NCBI GenBank assembly: GCA_023455425.1
Contig: JAEYCM010000026.1
Span: 1-64,000, forward strand
Origin: Bacillota bacterium
GTDB taxonomy: Bacteria > Bacillota > Clostridia > Christensenellales > CAG-138
DNA length: 64,000 nt
Direction: 5' to 3'
Shown here: piece after piece, positions 32,559 to 42,652 of the stretch
Layout of the letters: every line of letters starts with the position of its first letter
How positions within the stretch are numbered: position 1 is the first letter of the stretch
The notes under the pieces: model-generated
Databases searched by the model: none
What the model was told of the DNA's origin: nothing
Seen by the model: only the letters and a program-made list of their open reading frames with translations
Position numbers and translations under genes: made by a program

Positions 32559-33801
32559 ATAGATGCAGGATGTCAAGCGTGGCAAAATAATCCTCGGGCG
32601 TTTCCGCACGGCGGATGAGCTGTGTGGTGCCATCCGCCTTTAAGAGCACCTCCGCGGAACGCAGCTTGCCATTGTAGTTGTACCCCATGGCAAAGCCGTG
32701 CGCGCCGGTATCGTGCAGGACGACAAGATCGCCCATCTCAATTTTCGGCAACGGCCTGTCCACCGCAAATTTATCGTTGTTCTCGCAAAGCGAGCCCGTC
32801 ACATCGTAGACATGGTCGTGCGGCGCGTTTTCCTTGCCCATGACGGTGATGTGGTGGTATGCGCCGTACATGGCCGGGCGCATGAGGTTCGCGGCGCACG
32901 CATCCAGGCCGATATACTGCTTGTGCGTATCCTTTCGGTGGACGGCCGTCGTCACAAGATACCCATACGGCCCCGTGACATACCGGCCAAGCTCGGTGAA
33001 TATGGAAAGCTCCATGCCCGCGGGAACAACGACCTCGTCATATGCGCGCTGCACCTCACGGCCAATCCATTCGATATCCGCTTCCTCGGCGTCAGGCAGG
33101 TACGGAATGCCGATGCCGCCCGAAAGGTTGATAAACGCGATCTCCGCCCCCGTATCGTTTTTGAGTTCCACCGCCGTCTCAAACAGTGTGCGCGCAAGCG
33201 CCGGATAATAGTTGGGGTCGGTGGTGTTACTCGATAAAAACGCGTGCAGCCCGAACCGCTTTACGCCCAAAGTCTTAAGCTTTATGAAGCCTTCGGTCAG
33301 CTGCTCCCGCGTAAAGCCGTACTTTGCGTCACCCGGATTGCCCATAATGGTATTGCCCGCGCGGAACTCCCCGCCAGGGTTATACCGGCAGCAGATGGTT
33401 TCAGGTATCCCGCCGTGCTTTTTCAAAAAATCGATATGCGTGATGTCATCGAGATTGATGATGGCGTCAAGCTTCCTCGCCAGCTCGAATTCTTCGGGCG
33501 GGGTATCGTTGGAGGAGAACATAATATGTTCGCCCGTGATTTTGAGCGCTTCGCAGAGCATGAGTTCGGTCAGCGAAGAGCAGTCCATCCCACTGCCAGC
33601 ATCATATAAAAGCTTTAATATCACCGGGTTGGGCTCCGCCTTTACGGCGTAATATTCCCGAAAGCCTTTGTTCCAGGAGAACGCCTCTTGCAGGCGTTTA
33701 AGGTTTTTCTTCATCGCGGCTTCGTCATAGATGTGAAACGGCGTGGGGTACTGCTGCACAATGGCTTCAAGCTCCGCCTTAGTAAAGGGCAATGTCTTCA
33801 T
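32551..33801 (-). CDS. lysA: Diaminopimelate decarboxylase
   Basis: PLP enzyme that turns meso-diaminopimelate into lysine, last step of lysine synthesis. 416 residues from the ATG at 33801, with AGGAGGAG just before it. Motifs: YYAVKAEPNP with the PLP lysine, GSGMDCSS, NLSGGIGIPY, TELGRYV, and the SLCENND loop in place of the common CESGD, contributing Cys to the partner active site. The fold type III decarboxylase barrel and C-terminal beta domain are complete. Length is normal. Ornithine or carboxynorspermidine decarboxylase is the alternative but fits less well. Confidence 0.88.
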   Translation of the reverse strand: MKTLPFTKAELEAIVQQYPTPFHIYDEAAMKKNLKRLQEAFSWNKGFREYYAVKAEPNPVILKLLYDAGSGMDCSSLTELMLCEALKITGEHIMFSSNDTPPEEFELARKLDAIINLDDITHIDFLKKHGGIPETICCRYNPGGEFRAGNTIMGNPGDAKYGFTREQLTEGFIKLKTLGVKRFGLHAFLSSNTTDPNYYPALARTLFETAVELKNDTGAEIAFINLSGGIGIPYLPDAEEADIEWIGREVQRAYDEVVVPAGMELSIFTELGRYVTGPYGYLVTTAVHRKDTHKQYIGLDACAANLMRPAMYGAYHHITVMGKENAPHDHVYDVTGSLCENNDKFAVDRPLPKIEMGDLVVLHDTGAHGFAMGYNYNGKLRSAEVLLKADGTTQLIRRAETPEDYFATLDILHLFD

Positions 33802-34029
33802 GGAACTCCTCCTGTAACAAAATATGCAAACCCGCTTCATGCAAAGCGGTTTGTATTTCCTGATCGTTTCGCTTTACCATAGCGCCTTGTGAAAGCGAAA
33901 TGCGCAAGCAATGCCGGCAAATTTCCGGCCTATGCTTATAGATAACAACCTAGCAGCAAATGTAACCGCGCTACGCATGCTCCTTGCACGCCGCAGCTAC
34001 TACAGCCAAGGATAACAGATGTCAGAGGG

Positions 34030-34497
34030 TCAGTCGCGGTCCCGCATTTCCTTAAAGCTGCGCTCCATCTCGCGCTTGCTGTCCCGGTCCGCCATGTCGC
34101 TGCGCTTGTCGTAAAGCTTTTTGCCCTTGGCCACGGCAATCTCCATCTTGGCCCGGCCTTCCTTAAAATAAATCTGCAAAGGAATCAAACTCATTCCCTG
34201 CGCCTGTTGCAGGCCGTGCAGTTTATCGATCTCCCGCCGGTGCAGCAGCAGCTTACGGTCCCGGAACGGATCCTTGTTGTAAATGTTCCCCTGGTCATAG
34301 GGGCTGATATGCATGCCGTGGACGAATATTTCGCCACTCTTTACAATGCAGTAGCTGTCTTTCAAATTGACCTTGCCCGCACGCAAGGATTTGACCTCGG
34401 TGCCAAAAAGCACGAGGCCGCATTCATAGGTATCCTCTATAAAATATTCATGCCGCGCCTTGCGGTTCTGCGCGATGACCTTTACGCCCTTCTGCAT
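34030..34497 (-). CDS. smpB: SsrA-binding protein SmpB
   Basis: A 155-residue partner of tmRNA that delivers it to stalled ribosomes. ARHEYFIEDTYECGLVLFGTEVKSLR is the family start, followed by GKVNLKDSYC, HGMHISPYDQGN and the basic tail KRSDMADRDSKREMER. Start at 34497 with GGGAGG six bases upstream; the longer frame overlaps the carboxypeptidase gene. Encoded close to ssrA but separated from it by lysA. Confidence 0.96.
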   Translation of the reverse strand: MQKGVKVIAQNRKARHEYFIEDTYECGLVLFGTEVKSLRAGKVNLKDSYCIVKSGEIFVHGMHISPYDQGNIYNKDPFRDRKLLLHRREIDKLHGLQQAQGMSLIPLQIYFKEGRAKMEIAVAKGKKLYDKRSDMADRDSKREMERSFKEMRDRD

Positions 34498-34520
34498 GGA
34501 GCCTCCCGGTATGAAATAGC

Positions 34521-35891
34521 CTATCTCCTGCCGCGGTACGCGTAGGTGACGCGGCGGGCCTTCCTGCGGCGCGCGTGCCTGCGGTTCCTGAGATAACTGA
34601 ACAGGCCTACCACAAAAAGCAGGAGCAGGACGACCAGAATAATGAACGGCCACGGGCCGTGTGTGCCGTTTCCCGCTACAGGGTCGTCCATCAGCTTCAC
34701 GTCCGGCGTTTCCACCACGCCGCCGCCCATTTGCACCACATCGCGGCTTGCATACGCGTCTGCCGTAAAGAGCGTGCGCCCTTCAAACTTGTAGGCGACA
34801 GTGGCCAGCAGGTCGCCTTCCTTGACGGGGGCGGCAATCTCCCCCACCGTCGCAACGGAGGTGGTGATAGCGGAGACGTTGTTCTTGATGCGGTCCATTT
34901 CCTCCGCCAGGCAGGAAATCTGTTTGCCAGTGAGATCCACGTTGAGCTTTAAGAGCCCACCCGTTTCATCGTCAAAGCTGCAGTTCTTGACCGAGACCTC
35001 CACCTGGCTGGGAAGGCTCAGCGTGGAAACATCCAGCGTCTGGTAGCTGGAAAAGCCCCAGTCAAACAACTCCTTGGAAAGCGAGAAGCGATAGTCCGCA
35101 GTCTTCGCATTGAACTGCACAAGAACGAACGTTACGCCGTCCTTTTCCGCCGCAGAAACCAGGCAGAACCCGGCCTGATTGGTTTCCCCCGTCTTGACGC
35201 CGATGGCGTAGGGGTATTCCATGTTTTTATCCGTACTGTCGGCCTTGGTGTGAAGCAAACGGTTGGAATTTTCCAAGTGATACCCATCGCTGTCCTTGTT
35301 GGTGGCGGGTACGTCGTATGCTTTCTTTTTGGCAATGGCGCGGAAATCTTCGTTTTGGAGCGCATAGCTGACCAGTTTCACCATATCCGCAGCGGTCGTA
35401 TAGTGGTCGTCCTCATGCCTGCCGTGCGGATTGACAAAATGGCTGTTGGTCATGTTAAGTTCCGCGGCCTTCTGGTTCATCATATCCGCAAAGCCGGAGA
35501 TGGAGCCGCCGATATGCACGGCGATTGCCGCGGCGGCGTCGTTGCCCGAAACGAGCATCATGCCATAAATCAGATCCCGGAGCGAAAGCGTCTCCCCTGG
35601 TAAAATTCCCATAAGCGAGCTTCTCGATCCAAAGGTGGCCACTTCTTCGCCCACCGTCACGGCATCGTCAAGTTTGCCGTTTTCCAGCGCGAGAATGCAG
35701 GTCATAATCTTGGTGGTGCTGGCGGGAAACGCGCGCTCGTTCGCGTTTTTTTCCACCAACAGCGTTCCTGCGCCAGCCTGGGCAAATGCGACATATTGCG
35801 TATCAAGACTGTCCCCCGGCGTATAAGCCAGCGTAGAGGACGCCCCCATCAGCAGCAGCAACACCGTCAGCGCACAAAGAAATCTCTTCAA
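34521..35891 (-). CDS. D-alanyl-D-alanine carboxypeptidase (PBP5/DacF type)
   Basis: A 456-residue wall enzyme that removes the terminal D-Ala from peptidoglycan stem peptides. Signal peptide at the N-terminus; penicillin-binding motifs ASTTKIM (catalytic Ser), VSGNDAA and GVKTGET are intact. A C-terminal beta domain follows and the protein ends in a membrane helix (WPFIILVVLLLLFVVGLF) and an Arg-rich tail, an anchor instead of the usual amphipathic helix. In spore formers this family includes DacF and DacB, which shape cortex peptidoglycan. smpB starts 23 bases downstream. Confidence 0.92.
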   Translation of the reverse strand: MKRFLCALTVLLLLMGASSTLAYTPGDSLDTQYVAFAQAGAGTLLVEKNANERAFPASTTKIMTCILALENGKLDDAVTVGEEVATFGSRSSLMGILPGETLSLRDLIYGMMLVSGNDAAAAIAVHIGGSISGFADMMNQKAAELNMTNSHFVNPHGRHEDDHYTTAADMVKLVSYALQNEDFRAIAKKKAYDVPATNKDSDGYHLENSNRLLHTKADSTDKNMEYPYAIGVKTGETNQAGFCLVSAAEKDGVTFVLVQFNAKTADYRFSLSKELFDWGFSSYQTLDVSTLSLPSQVEVSVKNCSFDDETGGLLKLNVDLTGKQISCLAEEMDRIKNNVSAITTSVATVGEIAAPVKEGDLLATVAYKFEGRTLFTADAYASRDVVQMGGGVVETPDVKLMDDPVAGNGTHGPWPFIILVVLLLLFVVGLFSYLRNRRHARRRKARRVTYAYRGRR

Positions 35892-36193
35892 AGCGTTTCA
35901 TCCTTTTTTGCTTTCTAGGCGGAAATAAAGAGGCAAGTTGATTTCAAAAAGAACGGAATTCTTTCGCAGCGTTGCCTGAACCGCCCAAAATCTCATATTA
36001 GTATAGCAAACTTGTATCAATATTGTATAGTGAATTCTCCTTCATTCACAAACCGTTTCCATTTTATGCGGTATTTTGCCGCACAAAATAATGGAATTGT
36101 GGTATACTTAGAATATTCTTGGAGTTCATTCATTCTATCATAAGCGCGGTATGACGCAAGAAAAACCTCTGAAGCCGGGAGGAGAGCAAACGT

Positions 36194-36883
36194 ATGGCAG
36201 TACGGATATTATTGGTAGACGACGAGCCTTTGATACTTAAGGGGCTCCGCTTTTCCCTGCAGCAGGAGGGATACGAAATCGATTCGGCGGCGGACGGAGA
36301 GGAAGCGGTCCAGAAAATTTTTGCCAACCCGTATGATTTGATCCTGCTCGACGTGATGCTGCCCAAGCTTTCCGGCATTGAGGTCTGCCAGCGCGTACGG
36401 GAAACGTTGGATGTTCCCATCATCATGCTCACCGCCAAAGGCGAGGATATGGATAAGATTTTAGGGCTTGAGTACGGCGCGGATGATTATATGGTGAAAC
36501 CCTTTAACATCCTGGAGGTCAAGGCCCGCATTAAAACCATACTGCGCCGCGCCTCCTCCGGAAAACGTGAGGAAAAAAAGCCCCAGCTTGCGGGGGGCGG
36601 CCTGTTCTTGGATGCCGTCGCGCGCTCCGTGGAAGCGGACGGCAAGCCCATCAACCTGACGGTAAAGGAATTTGACCTTTTGCAATTGTTCATGTCCAAC
36701 CCCGGGCGTGTGTTCAGCCGCGAAGAGCTGTTGGAAACCATCTGGGGAAACGACTATTTTGGCGATTTCCGTACGGTGGACGTGCATATCCGCCGCCTGC
36801 GCGAAAAAATAGAAGCGGACCCCGCAAAGCCCCAGCATATCCTCACCAAATGGGGCATTGGCTATTACTTCGGCCATGCGTAG
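36194..36883 (+). CDS. OmpR/PhoB family response regulator
   Basis: A 229-residue DNA-binding regulator. Receiver domain: acidic pair DDEP, phosphorylation site DLILLDVMLPKLSG, Thr in MLTAKGED and Lys in DDYMVKPF. The C-terminal winged helix has VKEFDLLQLFMSNPGRVFSREELL and RTVDVHIRRLREKIE. GGAGGAG precedes the ATG. The kinase gene overlaps its stop. The two GerMN genes after the kinase are plausible targets or sensors. Confidence 0.95.
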   Translation: MAVRILLVDDEPLILKGLRFSLQQEGYEIDSAADGEEAVQKIFANPYDLILLDVMLPKLSGIEVCQRVRETLDVPIIMLTAKGEDMDKILGLEYGADDYMVKPFNILEVKARIKTILRRASSGKREEKKPQLAGGGLFLDAVARSVEADGKPINLTVKEFDLLQLFMSNPGRVFSREELLETIWGNDYFGDFRTVDVHIRRLREKIEADPAKPQHILTKWGIGYYFGHA

Positions 36884-38342
36884 GTTTTTGGGTTCCATAC
36901 GGTTTCGCATACTGGCAATTTACCTGATGCTGATGATTCTCGCGTTCGTCGCGGTAAGCACCATTGTTTCCGTATTGATCGAAAACTTCCTTGTTTCCCA
37001 ACGAACGCAGGAACAACAGCGGCAGACCGAGCGTCTGGCGCTTGAACTTGCGCCGCTTGTCGCGGATGAGGATATCCGCGGCATATATCAGCTGACCTCC
37101 AACTGGGCGCAGGAAACCGGGGGCAGGGTGCTCTTTATGGACACGGACGCCGTGGTGCAGATGGACACCGCTTCCCAGTATAACGGCTTTAAGCTGCCCT
37201 ACCGTGAAGTGCGGGACGTGCTGCTGACGGACGCCGAATCTTCCTATGGCTTCCACAAACTCAACAAATACGACAATCTTGACACCTTCACGTTCATTAC
37301 CTCTACGGATTGGGTGGTCTATTACACCGCCGCCGTTACGGCGAACGGCACAATCCAGGGGGTTCTTCTTTATTCCGTTTCCATACAGAACGCCATCACC
37401 CATGTCAACGACATCACCAAGCAGATCGGCCTGGTGTTTGTGGCGTTTGCGCTGGCAGTCGCCATCGTGAGCCTGATGGTTTCCGGCTGGCTCACCAAGC
37501 CCATCGTCGCTCTGACCAACGCGATCCGCCGCGTAGGCGCACAAGGGTACGGCGACCGCGTGCCCGTAAAAGGCAAAGACGAGCTTTCGGAGCTTTCCGA
37601 AGCCTTTAACATCATGAGCGAAAAGCTCGAGAACCACGACAGGCTCAGAAACGAGTTTGTCTCCAACGCCTCCCACGAATTAAAGACGCCGCTTTCCACC
37701 ATGAAGCTGCTTGCCGAATCCATGCTTTACGAGGAAAACCCGGACCCGAGGATATCCCGGGAATTCTTTGCGGATATCAACCACGAGGTGGACCGCCTGA
37801 CGCATATCGTCAACGACCTGTTGCGTTTGGTCAACGAAGAAAACGCCGGCGGCGCGCTCAGCCTCTCTCCCATTGATTTGGAAGAGCTTACGTCCAGGGT
37901 CCTGCACCGCCTGATGCCGCTTGCGAAAAACAAGGGCATCCGGCTGGAACGCAAACTGGTTTCCGTGAAAATCGAGTGCGATGAGACGCGTATCGAGCAG
38001 GTAGTTACAAACCTTGTGGACAACGCCCTCAAATATACAGACAAGGGCAGCGTTTCCGTCACGTTAAAGCCGGATGGCCCGTACGCGGTCCTGATCGTGC
38101 ACGATACCGGCATCGGCATCCCAAAGGAGTCCATCCCCAGGCTGTTTGAGCGTTTCTATCGGGTGGACAAGGCGAGAAGCCGCGATACGGGCGGCACCGG
38201 CCTTGGGCTTTCCATTGTGGAGCGCATTGTCTCCATGCACGGGGGGTACATTCAGGTGGAAAGCGTGCTCGGACGCGGCTCCACATTTACCGTACGGCTG
38301 CCGCTGCATCCCCCGCAGCAGAAAGGAGGGGATGCAAAGTGA
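36876..38342 (+). CDS. Membrane sensor histidine kinase (WalK/PhoR-like)
   Basis: A 488-residue two-component kinase. Two membrane helices flank a 150-residue extracellular sensor; then come a HAMP linker (VSGWLTKPIVALTNAIRRV), the phosphoacceptor helix SNASHELKTPLSTMK, and the ATPase domain with DNALKYT (N box), DTGIGIP (G1), FERFYRVDKARS and GGTGLGLSIV (G2). Start is the ATG at 36876, which overlaps the regulator stop. The signal is unknown. The GTG of the next gene overlaps its own stop by four bases, so four genes form one operon. Confidence 0.94.
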   Translation: MRRFLGSIRFRILAIYLMLMILAFVAVSTIVSVLIENFLVSQRTQEQQRQTERLALELAPLVADEDIRGIYQLTSNWAQETGGRVLFMDTDAVVQMDTASQYNGFKLPYREVRDVLLTDAESSYGFHKLNKYDNLDTFTFITSTDWVVYYTAAVTANGTIQGVLLYSVSIQNAITHVNDITKQIGLVFVAFALAVAIVSLMVSGWLTKPIVALTNAIRRVGAQGYGDRVPVKGKDELSELSEAFNIMSEKLENHDRLRNEFVSNASHELKTPLSTMKLLAESMLYEENPDPRISREFFADINHEVDRLTHIVNDLLRLVNEENAGGALSLSPIDLEELTSRVLHRLMPLAKNKGIRLERKLVSVKIECDETRIEQVVTNLVDNALKYTDKGSVSVTLKPDGPYAVLIVHDTGIGIPKESIPRLFERFYRVDKARSRDTGGTGLGLSIVERIVSMHGGYIQVESVLGRGSTFTVRLPLHPPQQKGGDAK

Positions 38343-39304
38343 AAACCGCCCTGCGTTTTCTGGCTTTCATTCTGGCGCTGCTGTTGGCTTTTACCGGCTG
38401 CGGCATACAGACCACCATACAGGAGGACGCCATCAAAGAGGCGTTGCCCGGCATCGACCCCGCTGCGGGCATCGGGCGGGATGTGGATATCACGCTCTAT
38501 TTCCGTCTGACGGACGAGCCTGCCCTGGTCCCCGTACAGCGCACCGTGGCCGTACGCGCCAACGAATATGTGGGCGGCGCGGTGGTGCGCCAGCTCTTAA
38601 ACGGCCCAACCGCCTTATTCGGGGATCTCGAACGGGTGCTTCCCAAGGGCACCCGCCTTGTGGACATTTACCCGGACGGCGGCATCCTTTATGTGGTGCT
38701 TTCTAAAGAACTGTTGGAATATGAAGAGGAAACGTCCACCCGGGAGGAGATCGAGCTGACAAAACGGCTGGGCGTATACGCCATCGTCAACTCCCTGTCC
38801 ACATTGGGCGACGCAAGCCGCGTGCAGATTTTGGTGGACATGGACGGAACGGGCAAGGGTTCGCGCGTCTCTCCCTTCCTGCTGGGATTTACGTCTGAAT
38901 ACACCTCCTCGCAATGGCTGGATCCGATGGGATTTGAAGAGGATGTGGTGGTTAACCCCACGCTGATGGTCAACCTTGCCATGCAGCGTCTGACCGAGGA
39001 AGATTACGCGCAAGCCTACATGTTCTTTGCGGAAAGCGAGACAGGCGGCCTGCAGAAGCCCGATTTTGCGGCATTTGAGACAAACCTGCTCTCTTTGGGC
39101 ACGATCGACGATTTCACCGTAAAGAGCACCGACACCGGCGGCAACACGTTAAACGGCAAAGCCACGGTGGATATCGTCTGGACATCCCGGGAGGACGGGC
39201 AAACGCGCACCGTAAAGAACGCCGTATTGGCGCTGCTGCCTGAAGGGGAACTTTATAAAATCGGCTTCTATTCCCTGATAGAGGCGCTGGAACAGTCAAG
39301 ATAG
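38339..39304 (+). CDS. GerMN-domain lipoprotein
   Basis: A 321-residue exported lipoprotein (lipobox FTGC) with one GerMN domain (about residues 50-200), containing YFRLTDEPALVPVQRTV, a helical QLLNGPT segment and the YAIVNSLSTLGDASRVQILVDM end of the domain. GerM in Bacillus is needed in forespore engulfment and cortex. A C-terminal NTF2-like stretch follows. GTG start overlapping the kinase stop. Confidence 0.85.
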   Translation: MKTALRFLAFILALLLAFTGCGIQTTIQEDAIKEALPGIDPAAGIGRDVDITLYFRLTDEPALVPVQRTVAVRANEYVGGAVVRQLLNGPTALFGDLERVLPKGTRLVDIYPDGGILYVVLSKELLEYEEETSTREEIELTKRLGVYAIVNSLSTLGDASRVQILVDMDGTGKGSRVSPFLLGFTSEYTSSQWLDPMGFEEDVVVNPTLMVNLAMQRLTEEDYAQAYMFFAESETGGLQKPDFAAFETNLLSLGTIDDFTVKSTDTGGNTLNGKATVDIVWTSREDGQTRTVKNAVLALLPEGELYKIGFYSLIEALEQSR

Positions 39305-39312
39305 AGGTAAGT

Positions 39313-40899
39313 ATGTTACAGAACATCCGCATGACGCATTCCCGCAGCCAATGGGGCCGGCTTCAGAAAACGATCGGAAGCAGCCTTGTATTGGTGCTGC
39401 TCATCGCCGTGGTCTTGACAGGTTGCGCCAGCGCTGCGGAATATCCCGCCCCCCTGCCGCAAAGCGTTGCTACGCCGCCGCCCGTGGAAGCCGGGGATAA
39501 TACAACGATACAGCTTACACTTTTCTTCCCCACGCAGGACGGCCATTCACTGGGCAGCGAACAACGGGACATCGTACGCCCCGAAAATGTCAGCCGCGCG
39601 CGCTCCGCCATTGAGGCGCTGTGCGAGGGCCCGAAAAGCGATGCCCTTTCCGCCGCTGTACCCGAAGGCTGGGCGCTTTCCGGCGTGGAACTTTCCGGCG
39701 ACGTATGCAACATCTATTTTATTGGCAACTCTGTTACGGGCAATGAGCTTTTGATTTTGCGCGCGGCAGCCGCCGCCACTGTGTATGCAAGCGAAGGCAT
39801 CTCCTATACGAATATCTACCTCAACGGCATGCAGCCGGGGTATGCGGGCAATCCGCTCGGCGTGCTCTCCCCCATCGATATACCGCTCGACTCATATCTC
39901 ATCAACGTCTCGCGGGACAATACCGATACCGGTTCCAACGGGACCGGCGAAGCGAACGTCCTCAAAAGCCGCAACGCGCAGCTCTATTTTACGGATATTA
40001 CAGGCAGCCTGCTGCTTTGTGATGTACGGGAGCTTTCCTATAAGCAACACGAGCACGCCAATATCGTCATCGCGGCGCTTTTGGGCGAGCTTGCAAAAGG
40101 TTCCCTGGGCAGCGTTGGCCGGGAGCCTGTACTGCCCAGCGATATGCGGCTTGTAAAATGCGTGATGCCCGAGTCTGCTTCCCCTTCTTCCGCGACAACG
40201 GATATCCCGCTTGCGGCATCCGTAACGGGACAGGTGGTGGACCTTTACTTCACCCGCCCGTCGGAAGAGATCACCTCCCCCATTGTATACGCTTCGATCG
40301 TATATACGGTAACAGGCTTCTGGCCCCAGACCGAAGGCGTGCGCATCTATCTGGATGACGTGCCCGTCACGGTGGGGAGCGCGCTGAATAACGGCGATGG
40401 CGGCACGATATTTTCCCGCGCCGATTTTTCCGGCATGCTGGGACATACCGTAACACTTTTGTTCCCGGATCAGGACGGTCTCGGCCTGTATCCTGTATTA
40501 AGGTGCCTGCCGCAAAGCGCCGCGTACGATCCGCTTGCAAGGCTGGCTGCGCTCTTTACCGGCCCCGCCGACCCCGGCCTGCCGCTTTCCATGTTTGAAG
40601 AAGGAGATGTGCTGGGCGTTTCCATACAGGGCAACATGGCGGTGATCAATTTCAAAGAGGGTTTTTACGAAAAGCTTTCCGCCTTTGTGGAAAGCGGCGT
40701 ATCGCGTCTTCCCCAAAACACGCGCGCGCAGATGGCCGTATTTTCCATGGTCAATACGCTTGCAAGTATTCCGGGCGTGGATAAAGTATGGATGCTCGAA
40801 GATGGCGAACGCATCGACAAAAGCATCAACCTTTTATACTTGGGCAATCCGCTTTTTTACAACCCCGGCCTCCTGCTCACCCAGGAGAGCGGAGAATGA
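39313..40899 (+). CDS. Protein with several GerMN domains, probable lipoprotein
   Basis: A 528-residue exported protein with a signal helix ending LTGC and at least two GerMN domains. One lies at about 65-195 (TLFFPTQDGHSLGSEQR, then EGPKSDALSAAVPEG) and one at about 370-500 (TLLFPDQDGLGLYPVLRCLP, ending MAVFSMVNTLASIPGVDKV). The middle (215-360) is a third, degenerate repeat. It begins eight bases after the first GerMN gene, so one transcript carries regulator, kinase and both lipoproteins. A start at 39313 with AGGT or at 39331 is possible. Confidence 0.82.
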   Translation: MLQNIRMTHSRSQWGRLQKTIGSSLVLVLLIAVVLTGCASAAEYPAPLPQSVATPPPVEAGDNTTIQLTLFFPTQDGHSLGSEQRDIVRPENVSRARSAIEALCEGPKSDALSAAVPEGWALSGVELSGDVCNIYFIGNSVTGNELLILRAAAAATVYASEGISYTNIYLNGMQPGYAGNPLGVLSPIDIPLDSYLINVSRDNTDTGSNGTGEANVLKSRNAQLYFTDITGSLLLCDVRELSYKQHEHANIVIAALLGELAKGSLGSVGREPVLPSDMRLVKCVMPESASPSSATTDIPLAASVTGQVVDLYFTRPSEEITSPIVYASIVYTVTGFWPQTEGVRIYLDDVPVTVGSALNNGDGGTIFSRADFSGMLGHTVTLLFPDQDGLGLYPVLRCLPQSAAYDPLARLAALFTGPADPGLPLSMFEEGDVLGVSIQGNMAVINFKEGFYEKLSAFVESGVSRLPQNTRAQMAVFSMVNTLASIPGVDKVWMLEDGERIDKSINLLYLGNPLFYNPGLLLTQESGE

Positions 40900-41039
40900 C
40901 AGATAAAGATTTATAGTTTATTCATATACAGCATCTGCGCAAGTTCAGTGGCCTGCGCTATAATAAGTCGTTGGGAAAAATACGAAGAAGCCGCGCCATA
41001 GTATGTATGCGGCTTTCATTGATACCAAGGAGCCGATTT

Positions 41040-42629
41040 ATGTTAAATGACGAGAATTCGCGCAAGATCAGGCATGTAGGCGGCAAGCTGGAACAGGACG
41101 CGCCGCAGAGCGGGCCTGTGACTGCCCACTCTGCGAACAAAGCTGTCCCGAAGCAACGGCAATCCGCTGCAAAACCGCAGCCGCCCAAAGGGTCGAAGCG
41201 GCATAGGCCCCGAAAGAAGATGACAAAAGCAGGAAAGATCGTGCTTTTTTCTTTGCTTGCGCTACTCGCTATCGGCGTTGGCCTTGGCCTGAAATTCTAT
41301 TTTGACGTCATGAATCCCGCAACGCTGTTTCAGGAGGACCCGCAGCCTACCGTCACACCCGCCCCCTCCCCTGCCGGGACAATGGTCCCCGGCGCATCGC
41401 CCACCCCCTCCCCTACGCCTGATCCGCATGCGCAGCTTTTAAGCCAGGCGGACCTGGAGTTTATGAAAAATCGCGTGAACATCCTCGTATTGGGCATTGA
41501 CGAAAGCACGGAGCGCGCCAACTGGGGCTCCTTCCGCACGGACACGATGATACTTGTAACCATCGACTTTGCCACCAACGACGTACATATGATTTCCGTC
41601 CCGCGCGACAGCTATGTGAAGATCGCAAACGGCAGCGGAAGCGTCGTCACCAAGAACGGTTTGCCGCAGTTCGCAAAAATCAACAGCGCCTTCCCCACCG
41701 GTGGTGGCGCGCAGAAGAATGGCTATGAGTATGCCATGGGTACGGTCAGCTATCTGTTTGGCGGCATCCCGATCCATTATTACCTGGGCTTTAATATGAA
41801 CGTCGTCAAGGAAGTGGTCAACGCCATGGGCGGCGTAGACTATAACGTGGATGTCGAGGTCAACATGAACGGACGGCAGCTGCACCCCGGCATGCAGCAC
41901 ATGGATGGGCAGGCGGTGCTCGATTATTCGCGGCAACGGAAGGGTTCTTCCGATATCGCCCGTGTGGACCGGCAGCAGCGCATCATCATGGCGATATTCC
42001 AGCAATTAAAAAGCACGGGACAGATCCAGAATCTGCCCGAAATCTACAAAGCCGTGGAGCAGAATATTCAAACGAATTTGAGCTTCAAGCAGATTACCTC
42101 GCTTGCGCTGCTCGCGCTGCAGATGGATCAATCCCAACTTTACAAGCATACGGTAGACGGCGAATTCCTCAATATGTATACGATGAGTTATTGGGGTGTG
42201 AGCACCTCCAAGCTCAACAAACTGATCAACGAGGTGTTCGGCATCGATGTCTCTACCGACGCCGACATCAACGTCACCAACATCAAAGCGCAGATCGAAG
42301 CGAACCGCGCGCTGATCGCGGTGGAACTGGAAGCGGCGAAAAACGCTATCGCGCAAGCGGACGGCATACTCGCCCAGTATGGCGCGTGGCTTTCCCAGGA
42401 TACGCAGGCTCAATTGAAGAGCGTAAAGAGCCAGCTCGAGGATGCAGTGGATATGGAGGACAAAGCGCAGCTTGACGCCTACACCCCGCCGCTTGTACAG
42501 CTGTGCAACGAGGTTCTTGCGGCGCTGCAGAACGCGGGCGCAATGCCGGGGACAGCGCCCCTTGCCGAACCCACGCCTATCCCGGACCCGGGCGCGATAC
42601 CAGAAATACCCGAAACGCCGGCAGGCTAA
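41040..42629 (+). CDS. LytR-CpsA-Psr family wall-polymer ligase
   Basis: A 529-residue membrane protein that attaches anionic polymers (teichoic acid or capsule) to peptidoglycan. Start at 41040 with AAGGAGCC five bases upstream; the following residues (MLNDENSRKIRHVGG) are shared with the paralogue at 42756, which supports it. One helix is followed by a Pro/Thr linker and the LCP domain (FRTDTMILVTIDFATNDVHMISVPRDSYV, then NAMGGVDYNVDVEV and YSRQRKGSSDIARVDRQQ, with the Arg residues that hold the pyrophosphate). A coiled C-terminal stretch with Asn/Gln/Ala and a Pro-rich tail follow. Confidence 0.92.
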   Translation: MLNDENSRKIRHVGGKLEQDAPQSGPVTAHSANKAVPKQRQSAAKPQPPKGSKRHRPRKKMTKAGKIVLFSLLALLAIGVGLGLKFYFDVMNPATLFQEDPQPTVTPAPSPAGTMVPGASPTPSPTPDPHAQLLSQADLEFMKNRVNILVLGIDESTERANWGSFRTDTMILVTIDFATNDVHMISVPRDSYVKIANGSGSVVTKNGLPQFAKINSAFPTGGGAQKNGYEYAMGTVSYLFGGIPIHYYLGFNMNVVKEVVNAMGGVDYNVDVEVNMNGRQLHPGMQHMDGQAVLDYSRQRKGSSDIARVDRQQRIIMAIFQQLKSTGQIQNLPEIYKAVEQNIQTNLSFKQITSLALLALQMDQSQLYKHTVDGEFLNMYTMSYWGVSTSKLNKLINEVFGIDVSTDADINVTNIKAQIEANRALIAVELEAAKNAIAQADGILAQYGAWLSQDTQAQLKSVKSQLEDAVDMEDKAQLDAYTPPLVQLCNEVLAALQNAGAMPGTAPLAEPTPIPDPGAIPEIPETPAG

Positions 42630-42652
42630 TCTTTTCTACGCTATTTACACAA

